Source: Nocardiopsis algeriensis (GTDB lineage Bacteria > Actinomycetota > Actinomycetes > Streptosporangiales > Streptosporangiaceae). From it: a stretch of 64,000 bases of DNA. Location of the stretch: positions 62,001-126,000 of the forward strand of contig NZ_JACHJO010000012.1 of NCBI RefSeq assembly GCF_014203695.1, read 5' to 3'. Numbering within the stretch: position 1 is the stretch's first letter; every line of letters starts with the position of its first letter. The notes beneath the pieces are model-generated. The model saw only the letters and a program-made list of their open reading frames with translations, did no database searches and was not told the origin of the DNA. The translations under genes were made by a program, and so were the position numbers. Shown one piece after another: positions 32,808-41,044 of the stretch.

Positions 32808-32866
32808 TGATCTTGCACTTGTAGCTCGGTTCGACCTTCGAGGTGAGCTGTAGGTACAGGGTCACG
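32808..32866. repeat. degenerate copy of the GTGATCTTG palindrome
   Basis: TGATCTTGCACTT (32808-32820) and GTAGGTACAGGGTCACGG (32850-32867) are decayed versions of the arms at 23406-23497 (right arm 16/18 identical), with a shorter interior. It lies after proX, 9 kb from the array, so the repeat family is dispersed. Confidence 0.55.
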
Positions 32867-32936
32867 GCGCACAGGGCGGGCCATCGTGCCCCTGCCCGTC
32901 GCAGGCACAGGTCCACCTGTCCGCCTCCGCACAGAG

Positions 32937-32968
32937 AGAGGGGCCGCTCCCGCGGGAGCGGCCCCTCT
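32937..32968. terminator. perfect 32-bp palindrome between convergent genes
   Basis: 16-bp arms 32937-32952 and 32953-32968 (AGAGGGGCCGCTCCCG and complement). It serves proX on the plus strand and the rhomboid gene on the minus strand. Confidence 0.8.
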
Positions 32969-32982
32969 GCCGTGGCGGCGGG

Positions 32983-33594
32983 TCAGGGTGCGTGATAGCC
33001 GCCCTGGGCGCCGGGCGTCCACGGGTTGATCTGGCGCCGCTTCTCGCGGCGGGGCAGCAGGTACGCGGCGAGCAGGCCGCCGAGGAACCCGAACAGGTGG
33101 GCCTGCCAGGAGACTCCCGGGTACTGGGGCAGGACCCCCCAGATCATCGTCCCGTAGAAGAGGACGACGCAGATCATGATGACGATGTCGATGGTCTTGC
33201 GCTCGATGATGCCCCGCAGGACCGTGTAGCCGAAGTAGCCGAAGACCAGGCCGCTGGCGCCCACGGTGACGGAGGGCGGCGCGGTGAACAGCCACACGCC
33301 CACGCCGCTGACGAGCGTGACGATCAGGGTGGTGAGCAGGAGCCGGCTCAGGCCGCTGAAGGCGACGAGCGAGCCCAGGACGAGGAACGGCAGCGAGTTG
33401 CCGATGAGGTGCTGGAAGTTGCCGTGCATGAACGGCGCGGTGAGAACGGTCCAGGGCGCGTCGGTGTCCCAGGAGCGCAGGCCGAACTGATGGTCGAGCG
33501 TCCCCAGCATCAGGGTGTCGAGGATCTCGAAGACCCACATGGCCGCGAGCATCCCCGCTACGGTCAGGATGGCGGTGATTCTGGACTGCGTCAC
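32983..33594 (-). CDS. rhomboid-family intramembrane serine protease
   Basis: A 203-residue protein with six membrane helices. The catalytic dyad is Ser114 in GASGLVFG and His166 in WQAHLFGFLGG; the oxyanion-side HGNFQHLIGN (57-66) precedes them. It is the size of a minimal six-helix bacterial rhomboid, without the extra cytoplasmic domains of larger members. Substrates unknown. GTG 33594 is the best start although the ribosome binding site is weak (GATGGG). Confidence 0.92.
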   Translation of the reverse strand: MTQSRITAILTVAGMLAAMWVFEILDTLMLGTLDHQFGLRSWDTDAPWTVLTAPFMHGNFQHLIGNSLPFLVLGSLVAFSGLSRLLLTTLIVTLVSGVGVWLFTAPPSVTVGASGLVFGYFGYTVLRGIIERKTIDIVIMICVVLFYGTMIWGVLPQYPGVSWQAHLFGFLGGLLAAYLLPRREKRRQINPWTPGAQGGYHAP

Positions 33595-33760
33595 CCCATC
33601 GAGGGTAGATGACCCGGCCTTGCACGGGTATGTCTGTGCACCGCGTGGTGCAGATTTGTCTGATCTGTCCTGAAGTTCCGCCGTAGTCGCAGTTGCCGGA
33701 CCGGGTTTCGGCCGATTGGCCGGAGAGGATTCGGTCAGCTCTGCCGGACCTGCCGGCCGC

Positions 33761-34234
33761 TCAGGAGGAGAGCGAGCGCTTGCGCGGCGGGATGCCCGCC
33801 ATCGCCATGAACGACTCGACCTTGGCCGGGCTGGTCATACCGGTCAGCGGCAGGTAGGTGCGCGAGGTCCGCCTGCTCTGCAGGGACGGGAAGCGCTTGG
33901 GCCGGCCCGCTCTGTCGCACAGGCCCAGGGACCGGATGCTGCCGGGCAGCAGGTAGTAGGAGCCGATGTCGCTGAAGGGCACGCCGATCTCGTAGTCGCC
34001 GCGACGGTAGCGGAACTCTCCGTCGGAGACCTCCAGGACGGGCGTCTTGATGGTGTGCCCGTGCACGGCCACCGCGGCGCCGAGGAGGACGAGGAGGACG
34101 CCCAGCGTGATGTTGGCCCAGTGGGAGACGTCGACCGCGATCGCCACCACGCCCAGCGCCACTAGAGCGTAACCGGAGAACAGCTCTACGTGTTTGCGGC
34201 CTACGGGGCAGACCAGGCGCACTGTCTCGGACAC
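33761..34234 (-). CDS. membrane protein with PH-like C-terminal domain (157 aa)
   Basis: Unrecognised. Two close hydrophobic helices (GYALVALGVVAIAVDVS and ITLGVLLVLLGAAVAVHG) form a hairpin, followed by a beta-rich domain (LEVSDGEFRYRRGDYEIGVPFSDIGSYYLL) of bacterial-PH-like pattern. GTG 34234 is preferred to GTG 34252 because GAGAGAGG lies 8 bases before it. Monocistronic by position. Confidence 0.65.
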   Translation of the reverse strand: MSETVRLVCPVGRKHVELFSGYALVALGVVAIAVDVSHWANITLGVLLVLLGAAVAVHGHTIKTPVLEVSDGEFRYRRGDYEIGVPFSDIGSYYLLPGSIRSLGLCDRAGRPKRFPSLQSRRTSRTYLPLTGMTSPAKVESFMAMAGIPPRKRSLSS

Positions 34235-34877
34235 GGCGGATGCCTCTCTCACTGGGTGCGATGGCGGGGGTGGCGGGAAGTGCCTGTCACGAGCCTATCG
34301 GCTACCGCACGGTACGGACGGCGCTTCCGGGCGCCCCGGAGGCCGGTGGTTCGGCGGGGAGGGGCCTTTCGGCCTTCCAGGAGAAAGAGATATCTGTCAT
34401 CCGGTCATCCCATGTATTGGAAAACCGAGGTGTGAGTGTGCACGCAAGTGGCTGAAGAGAAAAAAGTTGTCTTTTGTTCCCAGTGTAGGAAGATGAGCGT
34501 ATTGTCCGCTTCGTTTTCGGTGATTGACTGGCGACTTTCCGTGGTTAATCACCGTTTACTTAGAAGTAATCAGCGTTTACTCTCTGGGGTGACAAAATGT
34601 TTTTCCAACGTGTCCGTATCCGGGATCCGCGCGCCGGACGGCCTTCCCGTGGGGACGGTGTCTTTTCCGTTATCTTTCAGGAGGGTCGAGGTTTCAGGTC
34701 GACAGCCGGGGCCGATGGCCGCGAACCGGTTGCGGATGGGTCACGAATCCGGCATTAGGCCTATACAGACATTTCGCTCAATGGTCTTCTGATCGACTAA
34801 TCGCCTAAGTTTGACGGGGCGTGTGCGAACTGCCCGTTCGCGTCATGGGTTCGTATTAGTGATCAAGGGTGTAACCG
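34235..34877. promoter_or_regulatory. AT-rich upstream region of the peptide transporter operon, with 21-bp-spaced direct repeats
   Basis: No convincing gene; the one frame of 118 codons here lacks codon bias. Direct repeats TAATCACCGTTTACT (34546-34560) and TAATCAGCGTTTACT (34567-34581) are 14/15 identical and start 21 bases apart, two helical turns, as expected for a dimeric regulator. About 300 bases separate them from the start at 34878. Confidence 0.5.
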
Positions 34878-36581
34878 ATGCACAAACGAAGGAAGGCCCT
34901 CGCGCTCGCCGCGGCGGGAACCTCGGCGGTCCTGGCGCTGACCGCTTGCGGCGGTGGCGGCGGCAGTGACGAAGGTGGCACGAAGGAGGTCACCTGGGTC
35001 ATCAACAGCCTGCCCTCCACCTGGGCCGCGATCAGCAGCGCCGGCGGCAGCGTCTACACCGTCCAGATGCTCTCCGGCGTCCTGCCCTACACGGGGCAGT
35101 GGCAGCCCGACGGCACCTACGAGTACGACCTGACCGTGCTCGCCGAAGAGCCCAAGGTCATCAACGACGACCTCGACGCCGGGCCCTTCCAGTACAGCAT
35201 CACCCTCGCCGAGGACGCCGTCTGGAGCGACGGCACCCCCATGACCGGTGACGACCTGCGCGTCACCTGGATGATGGGCGCCTCCCCCGACGAGGGCTAC
35301 TGCACCACCTGCGACCCGCGCAGCACCACCACCGCCGACATGATCGAGAAGATCGAGGTCGACGGCAAGACCGCCACGGTCACCCTCAAGGAGGGGCTCG
35401 CCGACCCCGAGTGGATGGGCATGTTCGACGCCCACAACGTCGCGGGCGGCTTCTACCCGGCGCACCTGGCCGAGGAGAACGGCTGGGACATCGACGACCC
35501 CGACCAGCTCGGCGAGTACTACACCTGGCTGCACGACACCCGCCCCGAGTTCTCCGGCGGCCCGTACATGATCGTCGACGGCGACCTGGAGAACCAGGTC
35601 GTCAAGGAGCCCAACCCCGAGTGGTTCGGCGAGGAGCCCAAGCTCGACCGCATCATCATGACGTACAACACCGACGAGGGCACCTTCATCAACGCCTTCC
35701 AGAACGGTGAGATCGACGGCGCCAACCCCGCCCAGTACAGCGAGGACATCGTCACCCAGCTCCAGGACATGGGCGAGGGCGTCACCCTCACCATCGCCGA
35801 GGGCAACATCTGGGAGCACGTCGACATCAACCTCGGCAACGAGTTCCTCAAGGACAAGGAGCTGCGCACCGCGATCTTCACCGCGATCAACCGCGACCAG
35901 ATCGCCGAGCGCAACTTCGGTGCCACCTACCCCGAGTACGAGCTGAAGAACAACCACATCTTCGGCAGCGACAGCCAGTACTTCGAGGACCACATCACCG
36001 AGTCCGGCCAGGGCAGCGGTGACGTCGAGGCCGCCACCGAGATCCTCGAGGAGGCCGGCTACGAGATCGAGGACGGCACCCTCACCCTCGACGGCGAGCA
36101 GGTCGGCCCCTTCCGCCTGCGCAGCACCGACACCGTGGTGCGCAACAACTCCCTCCAGCTCATCCAGGCCCAGCTCAACGAGATCGGCATCGAGACCACC
36201 ATCGAGCTGACCGACGACCTCGGCACGATGCTGGCCGAGAGGGACTACGACATCGTCCAGTTCGGCTGGAGCGGCACCCCCTACTTCGCCACCTCCGCGG
36301 CCCAGTTCTGGGACTCGGAGAGCGAGAGCAACTTCGGCGGGCTCGCCAACGACGACGTGGACGAGGCCGCGGAGGGCTCCGCCACCGCCCTCACGCTCGA
36401 CGAGGCAGCGGTGAAGGCCAACGAGGCCGTCGCCGCCGTCGTGCCGGAGGCCTACGTCCTGCCGATCATGGCCGAGCCGAACTACTTCTTCGTGAACGAC
36501 CGCCTCGCCAACGTCCAGGACAACCTGCAGTCCAGCTACCGCGCCACCTACAACATCGGTGAGTGGGACATCGCCCAGTAG
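34878..36581 (+). CDS. peptide ABC transporter substrate-binding lipoprotein (family 5)
   Basis: A 567-residue SBP_bac_5 protein (DppA/OppA type). The lipobox is LALTAC (Cys about 24) followed by a Gly/Ser tether. It shows the family segments FQYSITLAEDAVWSDGTPMTGDDLRVTW (about 107-134) and LRTAIFTAINRDQIAERNFG. ATG 34878 follows the promoter region with the 21-bp repeats. First gene of a four-gene dipeptide/oligopeptide importer; a strong hairpin after it would allow excess of binding protein over permease. Confidence 0.93.
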   Translation: MHKRRKALALAAAGTSAVLALTACGGGGGSDEGGTKEVTWVINSLPSTWAAISSAGGSVYTVQMLSGVLPYTGQWQPDGTYEYDLTVLAEEPKVINDDLDAGPFQYSITLAEDAVWSDGTPMTGDDLRVTWMMGASPDEGYCTTCDPRSTTTADMIEKIEVDGKTATVTLKEGLADPEWMGMFDAHNVAGGFYPAHLAEENGWDIDDPDQLGEYYTWLHDTRPEFSGGPYMIVDGDLENQVVKEPNPEWFGEEPKLDRIIMTYNTDEGTFINAFQNGEIDGANPAQYSEDIVTQLQDMGEGVTLTIAEGNIWEHVDINLGNEFLKDKELRTAIFTAINRDQIAERNFGATYPEYELKNNHIFGSDSQYFEDHITESGQGSGDVEAATEILEEAGYEIEDGTLTLDGEQVGPFRLRSTDTVVRNNSLQLIQAQLNEIGIETTIELTDDLGTMLAERDYDIVQFGWSGTPYFATSAAQFWDSESESNFGGLANDDVDEAAEGSATALTLDEAAVKANEAVAAVVPEAYVLPIMAEPNYFFVNDRLANVQDNLQSSYRATYNIGEWDIAQ

Positions 36582-36596
36582 GCGACCCAGGCCCAT

Positions 36597-36634
36597 GGCC
36601 CGGGCCCGGGACACACACATCCCGGGCCCGGGCC
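36597..36634 (+). terminator. intercistronic hairpin after the peptide-binding protein gene
   Basis: 15-bp arms 36597-36611 and 36620-36634 with an ACACACA-type loop. Its place between binding protein and permeases suggests partial termination or mRNA stabilisation. Confidence 0.65.
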
Positions 36635-36665
36635 GGTCCTCGTCCACCCCTGAAGGATCACACCC

Positions 36666-37676
36666 ATGCTCGTTTACACGGTGCGGCGCGTCCTGAGCTC
36701 GATCCCCATCCTGATCCTCGCGTCCGTCCTCACCTTCGTCCTGATCGACGTCTCGGGAGACCCGCTCTCGGACCTCAGGATGCAGCAGCCACCGCCGGAC
36801 CCGTCGGTCATCCAGCTGGCGGAGGAAAGGCTCTACCTCGACCGCTCCATGCCGGAGCGGTACTGGCTCTGGATGACCGGTATCGGCGGACACGGCGACA
36901 TCGGTCTGCTCCAGGGCAAGTTCGGCCCCTCCACCCAGAGCACCACCTACGACATCGGCGAGAACCTGATGATGCGCCTGGGCACCACCCTGCGCCTCGT
37001 CGGGGCCGCCATGGTGTTCGCCTTCGGCCTGGCTGTCATCGCCGGCGTCGTCAGCGCGATGCGCCAGTACTCCAAGCTCGACTACAGCCTCACCTTCATC
37101 GGCTTCCTCGCCCTGGCGATGCCCGTCTTCTGGTTCGCCGGCATCATCCAGCAGGCCGGCGTCGGCTTCAACGAACTCGCGGGGAGCATGGTCTTCGCCA
37201 CGATCGGCGACGGACAGTTCCAGGCGCAGGGTCTGGACTTCTGGGGTCAGATCGGCAACACCTTCAAGTACATGACGCTGCCCACGATCGTGCTGATGCT
37301 CACCAGCTTCGCCTCGTGGAGCCGCTACCAGCGGACCTCCATGCTGGAGGTGCTCAACAGCGACTACGTCCGCCTGGCCCGCGCCAAGGGACTGCCCAAC
37401 CGCGTCGTCATCCGCCGCCACGCGCTGCGCACCGCACTCATCCCGCTGACCACGGTCGTCGCCGTCGGGGTCGCGGGGGTCATCGACGGAGCCATCCTGA
37501 CCGAGCGCGTCTTCCAGTGGCGCGGACTGGGCGAGTTCTTCATCACCGCCGTGGAGAAGAACGACTCCTACGCGCTGATGGCCTGGCTGCTGCTCAGCGG
37601 CACGATGGTCATCGTGGCCAATCTCATCGCCGACCTTCTGTACGGCGTGCTCGACCCGAGGATCCGCTATGAGTGA
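36666..37676 (+). CDS. peptide ABC transporter permease, DppB type
   Basis: A 336-residue permease. It begins MLVYTVRRVLSSIPILILASVLTFVL, the standard DppB/OppB N-terminal helix, and carries the EAA loop as VRLARAKGLPNRVVIRRHALRTALIP near residues 236-261, followed by GAILTERVFQWRGLGEFF. ATG 36666. The next gene starts within its last codons. Confidence 0.93.
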   Translation: MLVYTVRRVLSSIPILILASVLTFVLIDVSGDPLSDLRMQQPPPDPSVIQLAEERLYLDRSMPERYWLWMTGIGGHGDIGLLQGKFGPSTQSTTYDIGENLMMRLGTTLRLVGAAMVFAFGLAVIAGVVSAMRQYSKLDYSLTFIGFLALAMPVFWFAGIIQQAGVGFNELAGSMVFATIGDGQFQAQGLDFWGQIGNTFKYMTLPTIVLMLTSFASWSRYQRTSMLEVLNSDYVRLARAKGLPNRVVIRRHALRTALIPLTTVVAVGVAGVIDGAILTERVFQWRGLGEFFITAVEKNDSYALMAWLLLSGTMVIVANLIADLLYGVLDPRIRYE

Positions 37677-38589
37677 GATGAAGGTTTCCGCGGCGCCCGA
37701 GAGCACCGGCGCGGAGAGCGTCGGCGGCGCCGAGCGCACCCAGATGCAGATGATCCTGTCCCGGTTCCTCCGGCACCGGGCCGCGATGATCAGCCTCGTC
37801 GTCCTGGTCCTCATCGCGCTCACGGCGTTCATCGGCCCCCTCTTCTGGAAGTGGGGCCACACCATCCACCTGGACATCCCGCCGAACCAGCCGCCGAGCG
37901 CGGACCACCCCCTCGGCACGACCACCGCCGGGCACGACGTCCTGGGCCAGCTCATGCGGGGCGCCCAGCAGACCCTCAAGGTCGCGTTCACCGTCTCGAT
38001 CATGGGCACGGTCATCGGCTCCCTGTGGGGTGCCGCCGCCGGCTACTACGGCGGACGCGTCGACGCGATCATGATGCGCGTCGTCGACGTGTTCATGATC
38101 GTGCCGCTGCTGGTGATGGTCTCCGCGGTCGCGGGCAACGCCCAGGCCGGCACCACCTGGTACGCGGTGGCCTTCATCATCGGCTTCTTCTCCTGGGCCC
38201 AGATCGCCCGTGTCGTGCGCGGCGTCGTCCTGTCGCTGCGGGAGCAGGAGTTCGTGGAGGCCGCCCGGGCCGCCGGCGCATCGCCGGGCTGGATCATCGT
38301 CCGCCACCTGCTGCCCAACGCCGCCGGCCCGATCATCGTCGCGGCCACCCTGCTGATCGCCGTGGCGATCCTGCTGGAGGCAGGCATGTCCTTCCTCCAG
38401 TTCGGTATCCAGCCGCCCGACATCTCGCTCGGGCAGATGATCAACGACGCGCGTACGGCCGCCGCCACCCGCCCCTGGCTCTTCTACCCGCCGGGTGTGC
38501 TGCTGGTGGTGATCTGCCTGACGATCAACTTCATCGGCGACGGGCTGCGCGACGCCCTCGACCCACGACAGACCATGGTGCGGCGATGA
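37669..38589 (+). CDS. peptide ABC transporter permease, DppC type
   Basis: A 306-residue permease with the OppC_N segment (LSRFLRHRAAMISLVVLVLIALTAF) and DHPLGTTTAGHDVLGQLMRGAQ, then the EAA loop FVEAARAAGASPGWIIVRHLLPN. ATG 37669 overlaps the end of the DppB-type gene by 8 bases, and its own stop overlaps the ATPase start (ATGA at 38586-38589). Confidence 0.93.
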   Translation: MSEMKVSAAPESTGAESVGGAERTQMQMILSRFLRHRAAMISLVVLVLIALTAFIGPLFWKWGHTIHLDIPPNQPPSADHPLGTTTAGHDVLGQLMRGAQQTLKVAFTVSIMGTVIGSLWGAAAGYYGGRVDAIMMRVVDVFMIVPLLVMVSAVAGNAQAGTTWYAVAFIIGFFSWAQIARVVRGVVLSLREQEFVEAARAAGASPGWIIVRHLLPNAAGPIIVAATLLIAVAILLEAGMSFLQFGIQPPDISLGQMINDARTAAATRPWLFYPPGVLLVVICLTINFIGDGLRDALDPRQTMVRR

Positions 38590-40826
38590 CCACGACTGAC
38601 CAGAAGACCACAGAGGCCACGGCCCCGACCGACAGCGACGTCGTGCTGGAGGTGCGCGACCTCAGCGTGACCTTCCCCTCCGACGACGGCCCCCTGCCGG
38701 CCGTGCGCGAGGTGTCGTACGTGCTGCGCCGGGGCGAGACGCTGGGGATCGTGGGCGAGTCCGGCTCGGGCAAGTCCGTGACCTCCATGGCGATCATGGG
38801 CCTGCTGCCCAAGAACGCCCGCGTCGAGGGCTCGGCGAAGGTGCTGGGCCAGGAGGTCCTCGGCCTCAAGGACGCCCAGATCAGCAAGGTCCGCGGCAAC
38901 AGGATCGCGATGATCTTCCAGGACCCGCTGACCTCGCTCAACCCCGTCTACACCGTCGGCTACCAGATCTCCGAGGCCGTGCTGGCCCACCGCAAGGTCG
39001 GCAAGAAGGCCGCGATGGACCGCGCCCTGGAGCTGCTGAAGCTGGTGGGCATCCCCCACCCCGAGCAGCGGATCAAGCAGTACCCGCACGAGCTCTCGGG
39101 CGGTATGCGCCAGCGCGTGGTCATCGCCATCGCGATGGCCAACGAGCCGGACGTCATCATCGCCGACGAGCCCACCACCGCCCTGGACGTCACCGTCCAG
39201 GCCCAGGTCCTGGAGGCCCTGGAGGCGGCGCGCCGGGAGACCGGAGCGGCCATGGTGCTCATCACCCACGACCTGGGTGTGGTGGCCGGACACGTCGACC
39301 GGGTCGGTGTGATGTACGGCGGCCGCCTCGTGGAGACGGGGTCGGTGGAGGACGTCTTCTACCGGCCGCGCATGCCCTACGCCCTCGGACTGCTGGGCTC
39401 CCTGCCCCGCCTGGACGAGGAGCGACACGAGCGGCTGACCCCGATCGTGGGCACCCCGCCCTCGCTGCTCGCCCTGCCCAAGGGGTGCGCCTTCGCGCCC
39501 CGCTGTCCGATGGCGCGGGACATCTGCCGCGAGGAAGAGCCGCGGCTCCTCACCGCCGCCGGCGGCGGCGAGCGCCGCCCCGCCGTCCCGGAGGAGACCG
39601 GCGTCCACGCCGCGGCCTGCCACTTCAGCGAGGAGCTGGAGGGGATGGGCCCCGGCGACCTGTTCAAGGGCATGGCGGCGGACGCCGCCACGGTCGAGGA
39701 GGCGGCCGAGGCCGAGGAGAGGGCCGCGGAGGCGCTCGAGGAGGTCGCCGAGGACGCCGCCCAGGAATCCGCCGAGAAGGCAGCGGAGGAGGGCGCCGCG
39801 AGGAGCGGGAAGGCCGGCGAGGTCATCCTCACCGTGCAGGACCTGGTGAAGAACTTCCCCATCCGCTCCAAGGGCCTCCTGAAGCGCAAGATCGGCGAGG
39901 TGCAGGCCGTCTCGGGCATCTCCCTGGAGCTGCGCGAGCGCGAGACACTCGCCCTCGTGGGCGAGTCGGGCTGCGGCAAATCGACCACGGCCCGGCTGAT
40001 GCTCCAGCTCATCAAGCAGACGGCGGGGGAGGTGTCCTACAAGGGGCAGGCCCTGCACACGCTGTCGGCACGCCAGATGCGTCCGCTGCGCCGCGACCTC
40101 CAGCTGGTCTTCCAGGACCCGTTCGCGTCGCTGGACCCGCGCATGACGGTCTCCGACATCGTCGCCGAGCCCATGCGCATCCACGGCCGGAACGCGAAGG
40201 AGGCCCGGGCGCGGGTCCGGGAACTCCTGGACCTGGTGGGGCTCAGCCCCGAGCACGGGTCGCGCTACCCGCACGAGTTCTCGGGCGGTCAGCGGCAGCG
40301 CATCGGCATCGCCCGGGCGCTGGCGCTCAACCCGAAGGTGCTCGTGCTCGACGAGCCGGTGTCGGCGCTGGACGTGTCCATCCAGGCGGGTGTCATCAAC
40401 CTGCTGGAGGACCTCCAGGAGGAGCTGGGCCTGTCGTACCTGTTCGTCTCGCACGACCTGTCGGTGGTCAAGCACATCGCCGACCGCGTGGCGGTGATGT
40501 ACCTCGGCAAGATCGTGGAGACGGGCACGACGGACCAGCTGTTCGGCGCGCCCGCGCACCCGTACACGCAGGCGCTCATCTCGGCGATCCCGCTGCCGGA
40601 CCCGGTCAAGGAGCGCACCCGCGAGCGGATCGTGGTCACCGGTGACGTGCCGAGCCCGGCCGACCCGCCGTCGGGTTGCCGCTTCCGGACCCGCTGCCCG
40701 AAGTTCGCGGGCGTGCTGTCGGAGGCCGAGCGCACCAAGTGCGTGGAGGAACCGCCCGAGCTGATCGACCGGGGCACGGGCCACCGCGACGCCTGCCACT
40801 ACTCGGAGGCGCGCGAGCTGCTCTGA
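38586..40826 (+). CDS. fused peptide ABC transporter ATPase (DppD-DppF in one chain)
   Basis: A 746-residue protein with two complete ABC ATPases. Domain 1 (about 18-270): Walker A GESGSGKS, signature LSGGMRQRV, then the oligo_HPY region with four cysteines (CAFAPRCPMARDIC). Linker about 350-415, rich in Ala/Glu and predicted coiled coil. Domain 2 (about 415-740): GESGCGKST, SGGQRQRIGIARAL, and a second Cys-rich oligo_HPY tail (CRFRTRCPKF). The Cys cluster in each tail binds an iron-sulfur cluster in characterised Dpp/Opp ATPases. Separate DppD and DppF genes are more usual; the fusion fixes a heterodimeric ATPase. Confidence 0.92.
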   Translation: MTTTDQKTTEATAPTDSDVVLEVRDLSVTFPSDDGPLPAVREVSYVLRRGETLGIVGESGSGKSVTSMAIMGLLPKNARVEGSAKVLGQEVLGLKDAQISKVRGNRIAMIFQDPLTSLNPVYTVGYQISEAVLAHRKVGKKAAMDRALELLKLVGIPHPEQRIKQYPHELSGGMRQRVVIAIAMANEPDVIIADEPTTALDVTVQAQVLEALEAARRETGAAMVLITHDLGVVAGHVDRVGVMYGGRLVETGSVEDVFYRPRMPYALGLLGSLPRLDEERHERLTPIVGTPPSLLALPKGCAFAPRCPMARDICREEEPRLLTAAGGGERRPAVPEETGVHAAACHFSEELEGMGPGDLFKGMAADAATVEEAAEAEERAAEALEEVAEDAAQESAEKAAEEGAARSGKAGEVILTVQDLVKNFPIRSKGLLKRKIGEVQAVSGISLELRERETLALVGESGCGKSTTARLMLQLIKQTAGEVSYKGQALHTLSARQMRPLRRDLQLVFQDPFASLDPRMTVSDIVAEPMRIHGRNAKEARARVRELLDLVGLSPEHGSRYPHEFSGGQRQRIGIARALALNPKVLVLDEPVSALDVSIQAGVINLLEDLQEELGLSYLFVSHDLSVVKHIADRVAVMYLGKIVETGTTDQLFGAPAHPYTQALISAIPLPDPVKERTRERIVVTGDVPSPADPPSGCRFRTRCPKFAGVLSEAERTKCVEEPPELIDRGTGHRDACHYSEARELL

Positions 40827-40834
40827 CCCGGAGG

Positions 40835-40872
40835 GGGCCGGTTCCGGGGGTGTCCCGGGGCCGGCCCTTTTT
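40835..40872 (+). terminator. intrinsic terminator of the peptide transporter operon
   Basis: GGGCCGG (40835-40841) / CCGGCCC (40861-40867) with an inner stem, followed directly by TTTTT (40868-40872). This is one of the few hairpins in the window with a U tract. Confidence 0.8.
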
Positions 40873-41044
40873 CGTGCCCGGAATGTCCAGCTGTGGTCAT
40901 GGGCGGGGTGTAAGAACTTCTGTCCGTTTCGTGTGACCTGCGAAAACGGTGCGGAAGAGACCCGAATGCCCCGCGTGTGGATGTGGCGACACAAGGTGAG
41001 ATCGGGCTAGGTTCGTGGTCTTCCGTACGACATGTAGGAGACCC

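Noticed and set aside
34436..34792. Possible 118-codon gene upstream of the peptide-binding protein
   Set aside because: Composition and codon use are unlike the neighbouring genes, there is no good ribosome binding site, and it covers the direct repeats; treated as regulatory DNA.
34863..38015. A minus-strand open frame of about 1050 codons opposite the peptide transporter genes
   Set aside because: Long antisense frame produced by GC3 bias; the plus strand encodes unmistakable SBP and permease proteins.
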